NCBI GenBank assembly: GCA_004292985.1
Contig: RDXT01000311.1
Span: 1-5,885, forward strand
DNA from: Bacteroidota bacterium
GTDB lineage: Bacteria > Bacteroidota > Bacteroidia > J057
Direction: 5' to 3'
DNA length: 5,885 nucleotides
Position 1 is the stretch's first letter, and each line of letters opens with the position of its first letter. Below the pieces are notes generated by a model. It had not been told where the DNA came from, searched no databases, and saw only the letters and a list, made by a program, of their open reading frames with translations. Positions 1-5,885 of this stretch are shown in pieces. The position numbers and the translations under genes are program-made.

Positions 1-945
1 GCTTTCGCCTCGGCCATTGCGCCGCTGACCCGCAACATCAGCCTGCTGGTGGCCCTGCGCACAGGCGAGTACCACCCGCCCATGCTGGCGCGGACCCTCG
101 CCACCCTCGACCATCTCCTCGAAGGGCGTCTGACGGTAAACATCATCAACTCCGAGCTGCCCGGCTACAAAGAAAGCCCGGAACTGCGCTATGCCCGCTG
201 CGCCGAGACCATTGACTTCCTGAAGCAGGCCTGGACACAGGATGAAATCCGCTTTGAGGGGGAGGTGTTCGGGAACATGCACCTGAGTGCGGCTCCCTCA
301 AAGCCCTACCAGCAAAACGGCGGCCCGCTGCTGTATTTTGGTGGTATTGCCCCCGGCGCACGCGACATCTGCGCCCGGCACTGCGATGTATTTCTGATGT
401 GGCCCGAGCCTGAAGAAAGCCTCTATGCGACCATGCAGGACATGTCGGCCCGCGCCGCTGCCTATGGCCGCACCCTCGACTTTGGCCTGCGGGTGCATGT
501 GGTGGTGCGCGAAACCGAAGCCGAGGCCCGCGCCTGGGCACGGCGTATGATGTCGCGCTTTGACCAGACCCAGGGCGAAGCCCTCAAAAACCGTACCCAG
601 GATGCGAAGTCCCTGGGCGTGCTCCGCCAGGACGAATTCCGGAAAGAGGCTGATGATGAAGGCTTTATCGAGCCGATCCTCTGGACCGAAATCGGCAAAG
701 CCCGCTCCGGCTGCGGTGCCGCCCTCGTCGGCTCGCCCGAGCAGATCCTCCACCAGCTCAAGCGCTACATGGACATGGGCATCCGCTCCTTTGTCCTGTC
801 GGGCTATCCGCTCAAAGAAGAAAGCGAATACTTCGGCAAACTCGTGCTGCCCTACCTGCCCAATGTCCGCCTCGCCGACGTGCAGGGCCGCCGACCCGCC
901 CAGACACCCGTTACGCCCCTGACTACTGAAAAGCTAAAGTACTGA
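1..945 (+). CDS. LLM-class flavin-dependent monooxygenase, SsuD-like (5' end outside window)
   Basis: This is the C-terminal part of a luciferase-like TIM-barrel monooxygenase; 314 codons lie in the window and the reading frame is open to the left edge. A GTG at 49 sits inside conserved barrel sequence (SLLVALRTGEY), so it is not the true start. Landmarks matching E. coli SsuD (about 380 residues) as I remember it, in window-codon numbering, are LYFGG (111-115), FGLRVHVVVRE (161-171, with Arg164 and His166), IGKARSGCGAALVG (231-244, with Arg235) and FVLSGYP (264-270, with Tyr269). These correspond to active-site and FMN/phosphate-binding segments. Such enzymes use reduced flavin from a partner reductase and O2 to oxidise, for example, alkanesulfonates, in the cytoplasm. 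The region after LTVNIINSELPGY differs from SsuD, so the substrate is uncertain. The SsuD Cys54 region is missing because of the window edge. The family call is firm; the exact substrate is not. Confidence 0.9.
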   Translation, partial: AFASAIAPLTRNISLLVALRTGEYHPPMLARTLATLDHLLEGRLTVNIINSELPGYKESPELRYARCAETIDFLKQAWTQDEIRFEGEVFGNMHLSAAPSKPYQQNGGPLLYFGGIAPGARDICARHCDVFLMWPEPEESLYATMQDMSARAAAYGRTLDFGLRVHVVVRETEAEARAWARRMMSRFDQTQGEALKNRTQDAKSLGVLRQDEFRKEADDEGFIEPILWTEIGKARSGCGAALVGSPEQILHQLKRYMDMGIRSFVLSGYPLKEESEYFGKLVLPYLPNVRLADVQGRRPAQTPVTPLTTEKLKY

Positions 946-953
946 TCCCTGTT

Positions 954-970
954 CCCCTGTTTTGCGGGGG
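954..970 (+). terminator. Possible stem-loop after the monooxygenase gene
   Basis: CCCCTG (954-959) can pair with CGGGGG (965-970) through five G-C pairs and one G-T wobble, leaving a five-base loop TTTTG. It starts 9 bases after the TGA stop, where a terminator would be expected. No T-tract follows, so it is not a canonical intrinsic terminator. It could instead weaken read-through into the symporter gene or stabilise the upstream mRNA end. Confidence 0.3.
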
Positions 971-996
971 TTCGGCGAACTCACCCACCGCATTTC

Positions 997-1044
997 TGTT
1001 CCCTGAAAACTGTTCCTTGTTCCCTGAACCCTGACCCCTGTCCC
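997..1044 (+). repeat. Degenerate tandem heptanucleotide tract ending at the symporter start codon
   Basis: Seven consecutive units begin with TG and are nearly all 7 bases long: TGTTCCC, TGAAAAC, TGTTCCT, TGTTCCC, TGAACCC, TGACCCC, and a 6-base TGTCCC that abuts the ATG at 1045. The consensus is roughly TGWWCCC. Two similar units, TGATCCC and TGTTCCCC, occur at 943-957, the first overlapping the stop codon of the upstream gene. The pattern recalls short tandemly repeated heptamers found between genes in some bacteria, such as the STRR sequences of cyanobacteria. The function is unknown. The tract occupies the place of a ribosome binding site and contains no Shine-Dalgarno-like sequence. Confidence 0.7.
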
Positions 1045-2850
1045 ATGCTAAGCCAACTCTCCGGAATAGACACACTCGTACTGGTGCTTCTGCTGCTGGT
1101 CATGCCTGCGGCGGGGATCATCGTCGCATTGCGGAAAAAAAATACCGAGACCTACTTCCTGGCCGGGCGCAACATCCGCTGGTGGACCGTCGCAGGTTCC
1201 GTTTTTGGCACCAACATCAGCTCCTTTCACCTGATCGGCATGCTGGGGATCGGCTACTCGATCGGCTTTGTGCAGAGCCATTACGAGATCGTATTTCCGG
1301 CCATTTTGCTGCTGTGTTATGTATTTCTGGCATCGTACCGCAAGCTGGGCCTGTTTACGCTTTCGCAGTACCTCGAAATCCGCTACAATGAATACGCCCG
1401 GCTGATCTATTCGATCCTGCTGGTGCTGATTATCCTGGTGCAGTTGATCGGGGCGTTTTATGTGGGGAGCATTACCCTGCAATGGCTGTTTGGCGGCAGC
1501 AGCTTTGCGATCAGCTATGAGATGGGCCTGCTGCTGATCGGGCTGATTACGTGCAGCTATACCCTGTGGGGAGGCATGGAGTCCATTGTCATTACCGACA
1601 GCATCCAGACCCTGATGATGCTGGCTGCGGGGCTGGCAGTGGCCTTTTTTACCTTTTCGCAGCCGGAGATCGGCGGTTTTTTGGGCCTGCTCGACCTCGA
1701 TGCCGCCCAGCCCCGCGAGGTGCAGAAAATGCACTTGTATCTGCCCAGCAACCACCCCAACCTGCCCTGGAGCGGCATTTTTACAGGCTTACTCTTGCAG
1801 CACTGCTTCAATTTTTCGACCAACCAGTTTCTGGTGCAGCGGGTACTGGCCGCCAGTTCGGACGACGACGCACGTAAAGGCATCATTGCCAGCGGTTTCC
1901 TGAAACTGATGATCCCTTTTTTCTCTATTGCCTCGGGCATTGCGGCGTATTACCTGTTCAAAGCCCGCTTTGGCGATGCCGATTTTAACTCAGACAATAC
2001 CTTCCTGCGGCTGGTTGAGACGGTGATTCCCGCCGGGGTGGGCCTCACGGGCATGATTCTGGCCGGACTGACTGCGGCGACCTTCTCTTCGGTGGACTCC
2101 ATGATGAATGCTGCCACGACCCTGCTGACAGTGGACATATACCGCAAATACATCCGGCCCCAGGCGAGCGATGCCCAGACCCTGCGTTTTGGGCGGCTGA
2201 CGATCCTCGTCATGGTGCTGCTCGCCATCCTGGTCGCCTGGCTGACTTATACCCCCGACCGCTCCAACAATTTTTTCCTGAGGGTCTCCGCCCAGCTATC
2301 CTATTTTACGCCGGGGATCATGGTCGCCTTTTTCTTCGGCATCCTCTGGCGAAGGGCCGATGGCCGAGCCGCTGCCTGGGCAATGGTGCTGGCACCCGTT
2401 TATGGCTTTCTGGCCGAATGGATCTACCGCACCTGGCTGGGGCAAATTCCTGAGATACAGGCCATTCTGGATGAAAATCTCAACTTTATGCACCGGGTGG
2501 CGATCACTTTTGTACTCAGTTCGGCGACGCTGGTGGGGCTTAGCCTGCTCCGTCCGGGTACAGAAGGCAGCAACCCGGAGGGATTCGAGCGCCTGCGTCC
2601 CGAACTCAAAGCCCGGACCTTTTTGTCCTTTGCAGCCATTTTTATTGCCCTGCAACTGGTCCTGATCCTGCTGATGAAGGCCACAGGTCTTCCGGCCCGG
2701 AGCTTCGCTCTCTGGGGAGCGCTGGCTGCCTTCGGGGTATTTGTCCCTGCGATACGAAAGGATAAAAGCCGCCCTGTTTACCAGAACGACCTTTTGTATG
2801 CAGCTTTGCTGAGTGCAGCTTCTGTCTGGGTGTATTATTTTTTTGCGTGA
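1045..2850 (+). CDS. Sodium:solute symporter, SGLT-like (SSS family)
   Basis: This gene encodes a 601-residue polytopic inner-membrane protein that should couple Na+ influx to uptake of a small solute. Family landmarks are YFLAGRNIRWW (37-47), TNISSFHLIGMLGIGYSIGF (56-75), the YTLWGGMESIVITDSIQ segment (172-188) and LTAATFSSVDSMMN (342-355), followed by TVDIYRKYI. Ser348-Ser349 align with the two serines of the Na2 sodium site in vSGLT, which suggests a functional sodium-coupled carrier. WRRADGRAAAW (435-445) is the usual loop before a late helix. I estimate 14-15 hydrophobic helices, starting at about residue 8 and ending at the C-terminus, a normal size for the SGLT branch. ATG 1045 is the first ATG after the upstream stop and puts TM1 close to the N-terminus. 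The upstream monooxygenase is co-directional, so co-transcription is possible. The substrate (sugar, inositol, amino acid or other) cannot be read from the sequence. Confidence 0.93.
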   Translation: MLSQLSGIDTLVLVLLLLVMPAAGIIVALRKKNTETYFLAGRNIRWWTVAGSVFGTNISSFHLIGMLGIGYSIGFVQSHYEIVFPAILLLCYVFLASYRKLGLFTLSQYLEIRYNEYARLIYSILLVLIILVQLIGAFYVGSITLQWLFGGSSFAISYEMGLLLIGLITCSYTLWGGMESIVITDSIQTLMMLAAGLAVAFFTFSQPEIGGFLGLLDLDAAQPREVQKMHLYLPSNHPNLPWSGIFTGLLLQHCFNFSTNQFLVQRVLAASSDDDARKGIIASGFLKLMIPFFSIASGIAAYYLFKARFGDADFNSDNTFLRLVETVIPAGVGLTGMILAGLTAATFSSVDSMMNAATTLLTVDIYRKYIRPQASDAQTLRFGRLTILVMVLLAILVAWLTYTPDRSNNFFLRVSAQLSYFTPGIMVAFFFGILWRRADGRAAAWAMVLAPVYGFLAEWIYRTWLGQIPEIQAILDENLNFMHRVAITFVLSSATLVGLSLLRPGTEGSNPEGFERLRPELKARTFLSFAAIFIALQLVLILLMKATGLPARSFALWGALAAFGVFVPAIRKDKSRPVYQNDLLYAALLSAASVWVYYFFA

Positions 2851-2869
2851 GAGGTGGCGGGGCGGAAGT

Positions 2870-3688
2870 TTAATTCCCTCCCATAATCAGCGGCAGGCCG
2901 TCTTTGCCCGATCCGATGATCACCGTCTTGGCGTTGGATGAGGTAGCCAGCTTTTCGGTAATCAGAATACCTTGATACTGAAGGTATTGCGGGCTAAGTG
3001 TCTGCGTAATGATGCGCTGGTAGGCGGCCTGGCCTTCGGCTTCGATGCGTTTGCGCTCAGACTCGCGTTTTTCTTTGTCAATCGAGTAGGCGAGGCGCTG
3101 CACTTCCTGCTCTTCTTTGAGCTTATTTTCGATGGCGGTTTTGATCTGGTCGGGCAGGGTGATGTCGCGGATCAGTACAGCGTCGAGTTCGATAAATTTA
3201 GCCGTGAGAATGGTTTCCGTTTTGGTGAAAATTTCCTGCTCGATCTGGTCGCGCTTGTTGGAGTAAAGTTCCTCCGGGGTGTAGCGACCGATCACCTGCC
3301 GGGTGGTAGAGCGGATTTCGGGGATAATGATCCGGTCGAGGTAGTCCTGGCCGATCTCGTCGTGGAGGTAGCCGATCTTTTCAGTCACGGGCTGGTAGCG
3401 GAACGAAAGGTCGATTTTTACCGACAAACCATTGACCGTGAGCACATCTAAGTTTTCATCGCGGCTCTGAAGGCGCACTTCGTAGGGAATCATCGTATTC
3501 CAGGGGGCTACCACGTGGAAACCCTGCTCGTAAATGGTCTCTTTGTCGAGGCCGCCGCCGAATTTCCGGAACATGATGCCTTTGTGACCCGATTCGATGG
3601 TGGTAAACAGGCCCGAAGTGAGGAGCATCAGCAGAAACAAGCCGCCAATAACCGTCAGGGCTATGGTGAGAACACGCGATTTATTCAT
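2870..3688 (-). CDS. Prohibitin family / SPFH-domain membrane protein
   Basis: This gene encodes a 272-residue protein with one N-terminal membrane helix (about residues 7-30) after a short MNKSR start, so it is membrane-anchored with most of the protein on one side. The SPFH/band-7 domain runs from about 28 to 200. It shows the prohibitin-type opening VESG-like IESGHKGIMFRKFGG (31-45), GFHVVAPW (56-63), RSTTRQVIGRYTPEELYSNKR (126-146) and ELDAVLIRDITLPDQIKTAIENKLKEEQEVQR (167-198). A highly charged, probably coiled-coil segment rich in Lys and Glu (about 181-220) follows and drives assembly into ring-like oligomers in this family. Known roles of relatives are scaffolding of membrane proteases and membrane microdomains; the specific partner here is unknown. 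No NfeD or FtsH gene is adjacent. The length matches bacterial prohibitin homologues. The stop lies 19 bases from the convergent symporter stop. Confidence 0.93.
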   Translation of the reverse strand: MNKSRVLTIALTVIGGLFLLMLLTSGLFTTIESGHKGIMFRKFGGGLDKETIYEQGFHVVAPWNTMIPYEVRLQSRDENLDVLTVNGLSVKIDLSFRYQPVTEKIGYLHDEIGQDYLDRIIIPEIRSTTRQVIGRYTPEELYSNKRDQIEQEIFTKTETILTAKFIELDAVLIRDITLPDQIKTAIENKLKEEQEVQRLAYSIDKEKRESERKRIEAEGQAAYQRIITQTLSPQYLQYQGILITEKLATSSNAKTVIIGSGKDGLPLIMGGN

Positions 3689-3717
3689 GACAAAGGGTGG
3701 TGGGTAAGGGTTTTTTC

Positions 3718-3725
3718 TAAATATA
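3718..3725 (-). promoter_or_regulatory. Possible -7 box of the prohibitin-family gene
   Basis: On the minus strand this reads TATATTTA, which matches seven of eight positions of the Bacteroidota -7 consensus TAnnTTTG. It lies about 30 bases upstream of the start codon at 3688. A TTTC about 22 bases further upstream could be a weak -33 element. The match is by eye only, and the surrounding DNA is AT-rich, so a chance match is possible. Confidence 0.33.
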
Positions 3726-3768
3726 CGAAAGACAGAAAGAAATAGCTGAAATGATTTTACGCATCTGC

Positions 3769-3795
3769 TTGATTGTAGTCACTTTTATTAACTTG
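3769..3795 (+). promoter_or_regulatory. Possible promoter of the biotin carboxylase gene
   Basis: TTG (3769-3771) and TAACTTG (3789-3795), separated by 17 bases, loosely resemble the Bacteroidota TTTG / TAnnTTTG promoter. They lie about 23 bases before the ATG at 3819. The match is incomplete. The stronger reason to place a promoter here is that the region lies between two divergent genes and is much more AT-rich than its neighbours. Confidence 0.22.
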
Positions 3796-3818
3796 CCTGC
3801 ACATACCACTGCAATACT

Positions 3819-5315
3819 ATGGCCCGGATACGTCGTCTGCTTGTAGCCAACCGTGGGGAAATTGCCCTGCGTGTGATGAGAACCGCCCACGAAATGGGCA
3901 TTACCACGGTCGCTGTCTATTCCGAGGCAGACCGCAACGCTCCCCATGTGCGCTTCGCCGACGAAGCCTACCTGCTGGGGCCGCCTCCTTCCTCACAGTC
4001 CTACCTGCTCGGCGACAAGATTATCCAGCTTTGCTTAGACAAGCAGATAGACGCCATCCATCCGGGCTACGGCTTTCTCTCCGAAAATTCCGCTTTTGCG
4101 CGCAAGGTGCAGGCCGCAGGGATTATCTTCATCGGCCCCTCGCCCGAAGCGATGGATATGATGGGTGATAAAATTTCGGCGAAACAGGCTGCCAAAGCCT
4201 TTGATGTGCCGCTGGTGCCGGGGCTGGCCCATGCCATTACGGACATTGCCGAGGCCAAGCAGGTCGCGCATGACATCGGTTTTCCGGTGCTGATCAAAGC
4301 TTCGGCAGGGGGCGGCGGCAAAGGGATGCGCGTGGTCGAAAATCCGGAAGAGTTTGAATCACAGATGGAACGTGCTGTCAGTGAGGCCATTAGCTCCTTT
4401 GGCGATGGTTCCGTATTTATCGAAAAATTTGTTACCTCACCCCGCCACATCGAAATCCAGGTGCTGGCCGACCAGCATGGCAACGTCGTATATCTTTTTG
4501 AGCGGGAGTGTTCGATTCAGCGCCGCCACCAGAAAGTGGTCGAGGAAGCGCCTTCTGCCATCCTGACACCGGAGCTGCGCCGCAAGATGGGCGAGGCCGC
4601 GGTGAATGTGTGCCGCGCCTGTAATTATAGCAATGCCGGTACGGTGGAGTTCCTGATGGACCACACCCACACCTTTTATTTCCTCGAAATGAACACCCGT
4701 CTCCAGGTCGAGCACCCGGTTTCGGAGATGATTACGGGGCTGGACCTGGTGCGCGAGCAGATCCGCATTGCCGAAGGGCAGCCTTTGTCATTTACCCAGG
4801 AGGACCTTGTGATTCACGGCCATGCCATCGAGATCCGTGTTTGCGCCGAGGATCCCGCCAACAATTTTCTGCCCGATACGGGCCGCCTCCAGGTGTACCG
4901 CCGTCCGCAGGGCAGTGGCGTCCGGGTGGACGATGGCTATGAAGAGGGGATGGACATCCCGATTTATTACGATCCGCTTATCGCCAAACTGATTGTGCAC
5001 GCGCCTACCCGCGAGGCTGCGATGGACCGCATGGTGCGCGCGATAGATGAATACCGCATCGCCGGGGTGCAGACCACGCTGGAGTTTTGCCGCTTTGTGA
5101 TGCTGCACGAGGCCTTCCGGAAGGGTGAGTTCGATACCAACTTTATCCGCGACTATTTTACGCCCGAAGACCTGCACCGCGAACTGAGCGAAGAAGAGGC
5201 CATTGCTGCTGCTTTGGTCGCAGGCGCTTCGCTCGACAGCACCTTTGCCTTACGCCAAAGTGAGAGCATGCATGCCTTTGTGCCGAGGAGTGCGTGGCGG
5301 TTGAAGCGGGGGTGA
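3819..5315 (+). CDS. accC: Biotin carboxylase subunit of acetyl-/acyl-CoA carboxylase
   Basis: This 498-residue ATP-grasp enzyme carboxylates biotin on a carrier protein using ATP and bicarbonate, the first half-reaction of acetyl-CoA or other acyl-CoA carboxylases. The order is typical. The N-terminal domain has LVANRGEIALR (8-18) and HPGYGFLSEN (81-90). ATP binding uses Lys118, Lys160 and the glycine-rich AGGGGKGMR (163-171). RHIEIQVLAD (209-218) and ECSIQRRHQKVVEEAPS (230-246) follow, with Lys239 equivalent to E. coli Lys238. The catalytic region is VEFL/EMNTRLQVEHPVSE (276-303), with Glu277, Glu290, Asn292, Arg294 and Arg340 all present. E. coli AccC is about 450 residues; the extra 45-50 C-terminal residues, ending SAWRLKRG, resemble the linker that follows the carboxylase domain in propionyl-/methylcrotonyl-CoA carboxylase alpha subunits. 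No biotinyl (AMKM-like) domain is present. No carrier or carboxyltransferase gene is adjacent in the window, so the acyl-CoA substrate is open. Five residues precede LVANRGEIA, which supports ATG 3819 as the start. Confidence 0.95.
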   Translation: MARIRRLLVANRGEIALRVMRTAHEMGITTVAVYSEADRNAPHVRFADEAYLLGPPPSSQSYLLGDKIIQLCLDKQIDAIHPGYGFLSENSAFARKVQAAGIIFIGPSPEAMDMMGDKISAKQAAKAFDVPLVPGLAHAITDIAEAKQVAHDIGFPVLIKASAGGGGKGMRVVENPEEFESQMERAVSEAISSFGDGSVFIEKFVTSPRHIEIQVLADQHGNVVYLFERECSIQRRHQKVVEEAPSAILTPELRRKMGEAAVNVCRACNYSNAGTVEFLMDHTHTFYFLEMNTRLQVEHPVSEMITGLDLVREQIRIAEGQPLSFTQEDLVIHGHAIEIRVCAEDPANNFLPDTGRLQVYRRPQGSGVRVDDGYEEGMDIPIYYDPLIAKLIVHAPTREAAMDRMVRAIDEYRIAGVQTTLEFCRFVMLHEAFRKGEFDTNFIRDYFTPEDLHRELSEEEAIAAALVAGASLDSTFALRQSESMHAFVPRSAWRLKRG

Positions 5316-5434
5316 GGAACACAGAAGTTTCGCAGAGATCATACCTGTGGCATCGAGACCCTCCCGGGCTTCATGGCTTTAAATAACAAATGGTGCCGTA
5401 GATATCCAAGTTGTGTCGGAAGAATCCACTTGCC
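5316..5434. other. Intergenic DNA after the biotin carboxylase gene, no gene seen
   Basis: I find no convincing coding sequence, RNA gene or canonical terminator here. The first 25 bases, read on the minus strand, contain CTCTGCGAAACTTCTGTG, which resembles a short, widely scattered bacterial intergenic repeat that I recall from other genomes; this needs a search. The rest is unremarkable. Confidence 0.5.
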
Positions 5435-5622
5435 TTCCCGTTCAGCCCAACGGGAGTAGGCCGGAGGCTGCGGTGCAGCGCACCGCTATCTTTGTAGAAA
5501 AACACATTTCCCGGGGGAAATCCGGTCCGTAGGACCGGTATCTTCTTGCGCCGGACTACCCACAAGCCCTACCTGTCCCGCTTGCGGGGAGCACATAAGG
5601 CCGAAGTCCGGCGCAACGGGAA
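5435..5622. repeat. Modular palindromic intergenic element (188 bp, terminal inverted repeats)
   Basis: The segment is bounded by a perfect 8-bp inverted repeat, TTCCCGTT (5435-5442) and AACGGGAA (5615-5622). It is packed with further perfect inverted repeats: CCCGTT/AACGGG (5437-5442, 5449-5454), GCC-GGA-GGC (5460-5468), GCGGTGC-AGC-GCACCGC (5470-5486), ATTTCCC-GG-GGGAAAT (5506-5521), CCGGTCC-GTA-GGACCGG (5522-5538) and the 12-bp pair described separately. Two hairpins are each followed directly by TATCTT (5487-5492 and 5539-5544), so the element looks built from repeated modules. Similar strings with a TTTCTACAAA core (minus strand 5491-5500) and three-base-loop palindromes occur, as I recall, as dispersed intergenic repeats in Bacteroidota. 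No transposase is encoded and no clear target duplication is visible. Confidence 0.75.
5546..5616. repeat. 12-bp perfect inverted repeat enclosing a small hairpin
   Basis: TTGCGCCGGACT (5546-5557) is exactly complementary to AGTCCGGCGCAA (5605-5616), with a 47-base interior. The interior carries a second hairpin, CCCGC-TT-GCGGG (5577-5588). As RNA on either strand this would fold into a long stem topped by a smaller one. It forms the right end of the palindromic element and lies just beyond the stop codon of the minus-strand gene that ends at 5639, so it may also serve that gene as a terminator or 3' mRNA stabiliser. There is no T-run to make it a classical terminator. Confidence 0.7.
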
Positions 5623-5638
5623 CCATAAGATGTTTTCC

Positions 5639-5885
5639 TCAAGGATAGTAGCTATAGGTGTAATCTTCTATTCTTGTATAGCGATAGACATATTGGCTCA
5701 CCTTTCGAACCAGATTTTTATTTTCATCATACGTATAGTCCTCCCGCTCCACTATTTTCCCACGTATGATATGGAGCTTACTTTGCATATAATACTGATC
5801 ATCATAGACATAGCGATAGTAATTTTCATATTTCCGGGCGATTCTCATCTGTTTCCGGGTGGAGTCTTTGGGTATATACTCGTTT
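5639..5885 (-). CDS. Tyrosine-rich hypothetical protein, YD-repeat-like C-terminus (5' end outside window)
   Basis: The minus-strand frame is open from the right edge to a TGA at 5639-5641 and gives 81 complete codons. An internal ATG at 5848 exists, but the frame continues upstream through NEYIPKDSTRKQ, so the gene most likely starts outside the window. I do not recognise the family. The visible part is striking: 17 of 81 residues are Tyr, many Arg, Lys, Asp and Glu residues alternate with them, and there are near-repeats such as EDYTYDENKNLVRK and EDYTYSYYP. The YTYDENxNL pattern resembles YD/RHS-type or similar beta-rich tandem repeats of surface and secreted Bacteroidota proteins. No catalytic motif, membrane segment or signal peptide is visible in this fragment. 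GC is about 38% (93 of 245 by hand), against roughly 60% in a hand-counted stretch of the biotin carboxylase gene, which suggests different selection or transfer. Confidence 0.6.
   Translation of the reverse strand, partial: NEYIPKDSTRKQMRIARKYENYYRYVYDDQYYMQSKLHIIRGKIVEREDYTYDENKNLVRKVSQYVYRYTRIEDYTYSYYP

Noticed and set aside
49..51. GTG at 49 as the true start of the monooxygenase
   Set aside because: The residues before it (AIAPLTRNISLL) continue the conserved barrel sequence of SsuD-like proteins, and the family needs about 60 more N-terminal residues.
943..1047. Stop-codon read-through fusion of monooxygenase and symporter
   Set aside because: The two genes are in the same frame and the 33 codons between TGA and ATG contain no stop. 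However, a GC-rich 99-base stretch is often open by chance, the heptamer tract encodes no plausible domain, and both proteins have normal ends.
1048..1755. Minus-strand open frame of 235 codons opposite the symporter gene
   Set aside because: It is rich in Gln, His and Asp as expected from the complement of a hydrophobic-protein gene, and the plus strand carries unmistakable SGLT motifs.
2851..2880. Bidirectional terminator between the convergent symporter and prohibitin genes
   Set aside because: Only a 4-bp GGAA/TTCC stem can be drawn around the prohibitin stop codon. This is too weak to call.
2972..3451. Plus-strand open frame of 159 codons opposite the prohibitin-family gene
   Set aside because: It is the antisense shadow of a clearly conserved SPFH gene, with a composition dictated by that gene's codons and no independent family features.
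5371..5565. Minus-strand open frame of 64 codons through the palindromic element
   Set aside because: It runs through stacked inverted repeats, has no recognisable domain and no plausible start context. Repeats of this kind commonly give spurious short open frames.
5435..5622. CRISPR array
   Set aside because: The repeated parts are inverted repeats of different sequence and do not form equal direct repeats with regular spacers.

Overview
The window looks like part of a moderately GC-rich genome of the Bacteroidota, possibly a Saprospirales- or Cytophagales-like lineage. This is inferred from three things. No gene start has a recognisable purine-rich Shine-Dalgarno site. The promoter-like boxes resemble the TAnnTTTG type. 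The gene families (SGLT-like sodium symporter, single prohibitin-type SPFH protein, stand-alone biotin carboxylase with a C-terminal extension) and the palindromic intergenic DNA fit that phylum. No rRNA, tRNA, CRISPR array or transposase gene is visible.

Layout. Positions 1-945 (+) hold the C-terminal 314 codons of a luciferase-like flavin-dependent monooxygenase related to alkanesulfonate monooxygenase SsuD. A 99-base gap follows, with a small hairpin and a degenerate tandem heptamer (TGTTCCC / TGAACCC type) that runs right up to the next start codon. Positions 1045-2850 (+) encode a 601-residue sodium:solute symporter of the SGLT type. It converges, with only 19 bases between stops, on a prohibitin/SPFH-family membrane protein (2870-3688, -). 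That gene is divergently arranged, across about 130 bp of AT-richer promoter DNA, from a biotin carboxylase gene (3819-5315, +; accC-like).

The 323-base gap at 5316-5638 encodes nothing convincing. It holds a compact cluster of perfect inverted repeats (5435-5622), bounded by an 8-bp inverted repeat and containing a 12-bp inverted repeat. It looks like a dispersed palindromic intergenic element. From 5639 to the right edge (-) lies the C-terminal end of an unrecognised, extremely tyrosine-rich, AT-rich protein with YD-repeat-like sequence.

How the genes relate. The monooxygenase and symporter are co-directional and could be co-transcribed, but the sequence does not prove a shared pathway. 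Biotin carboxylase supplies carboxybiotin to an acyl-CoA carboxylase whose carrier and carboxyltransferase subunits are not in this window. The core genes are ordinary. The parts that deserve a second look are the palindromic element, the heptamer tract and the tyrosine-rich gene. I do not see clear evidence of a new defence or mobile system.
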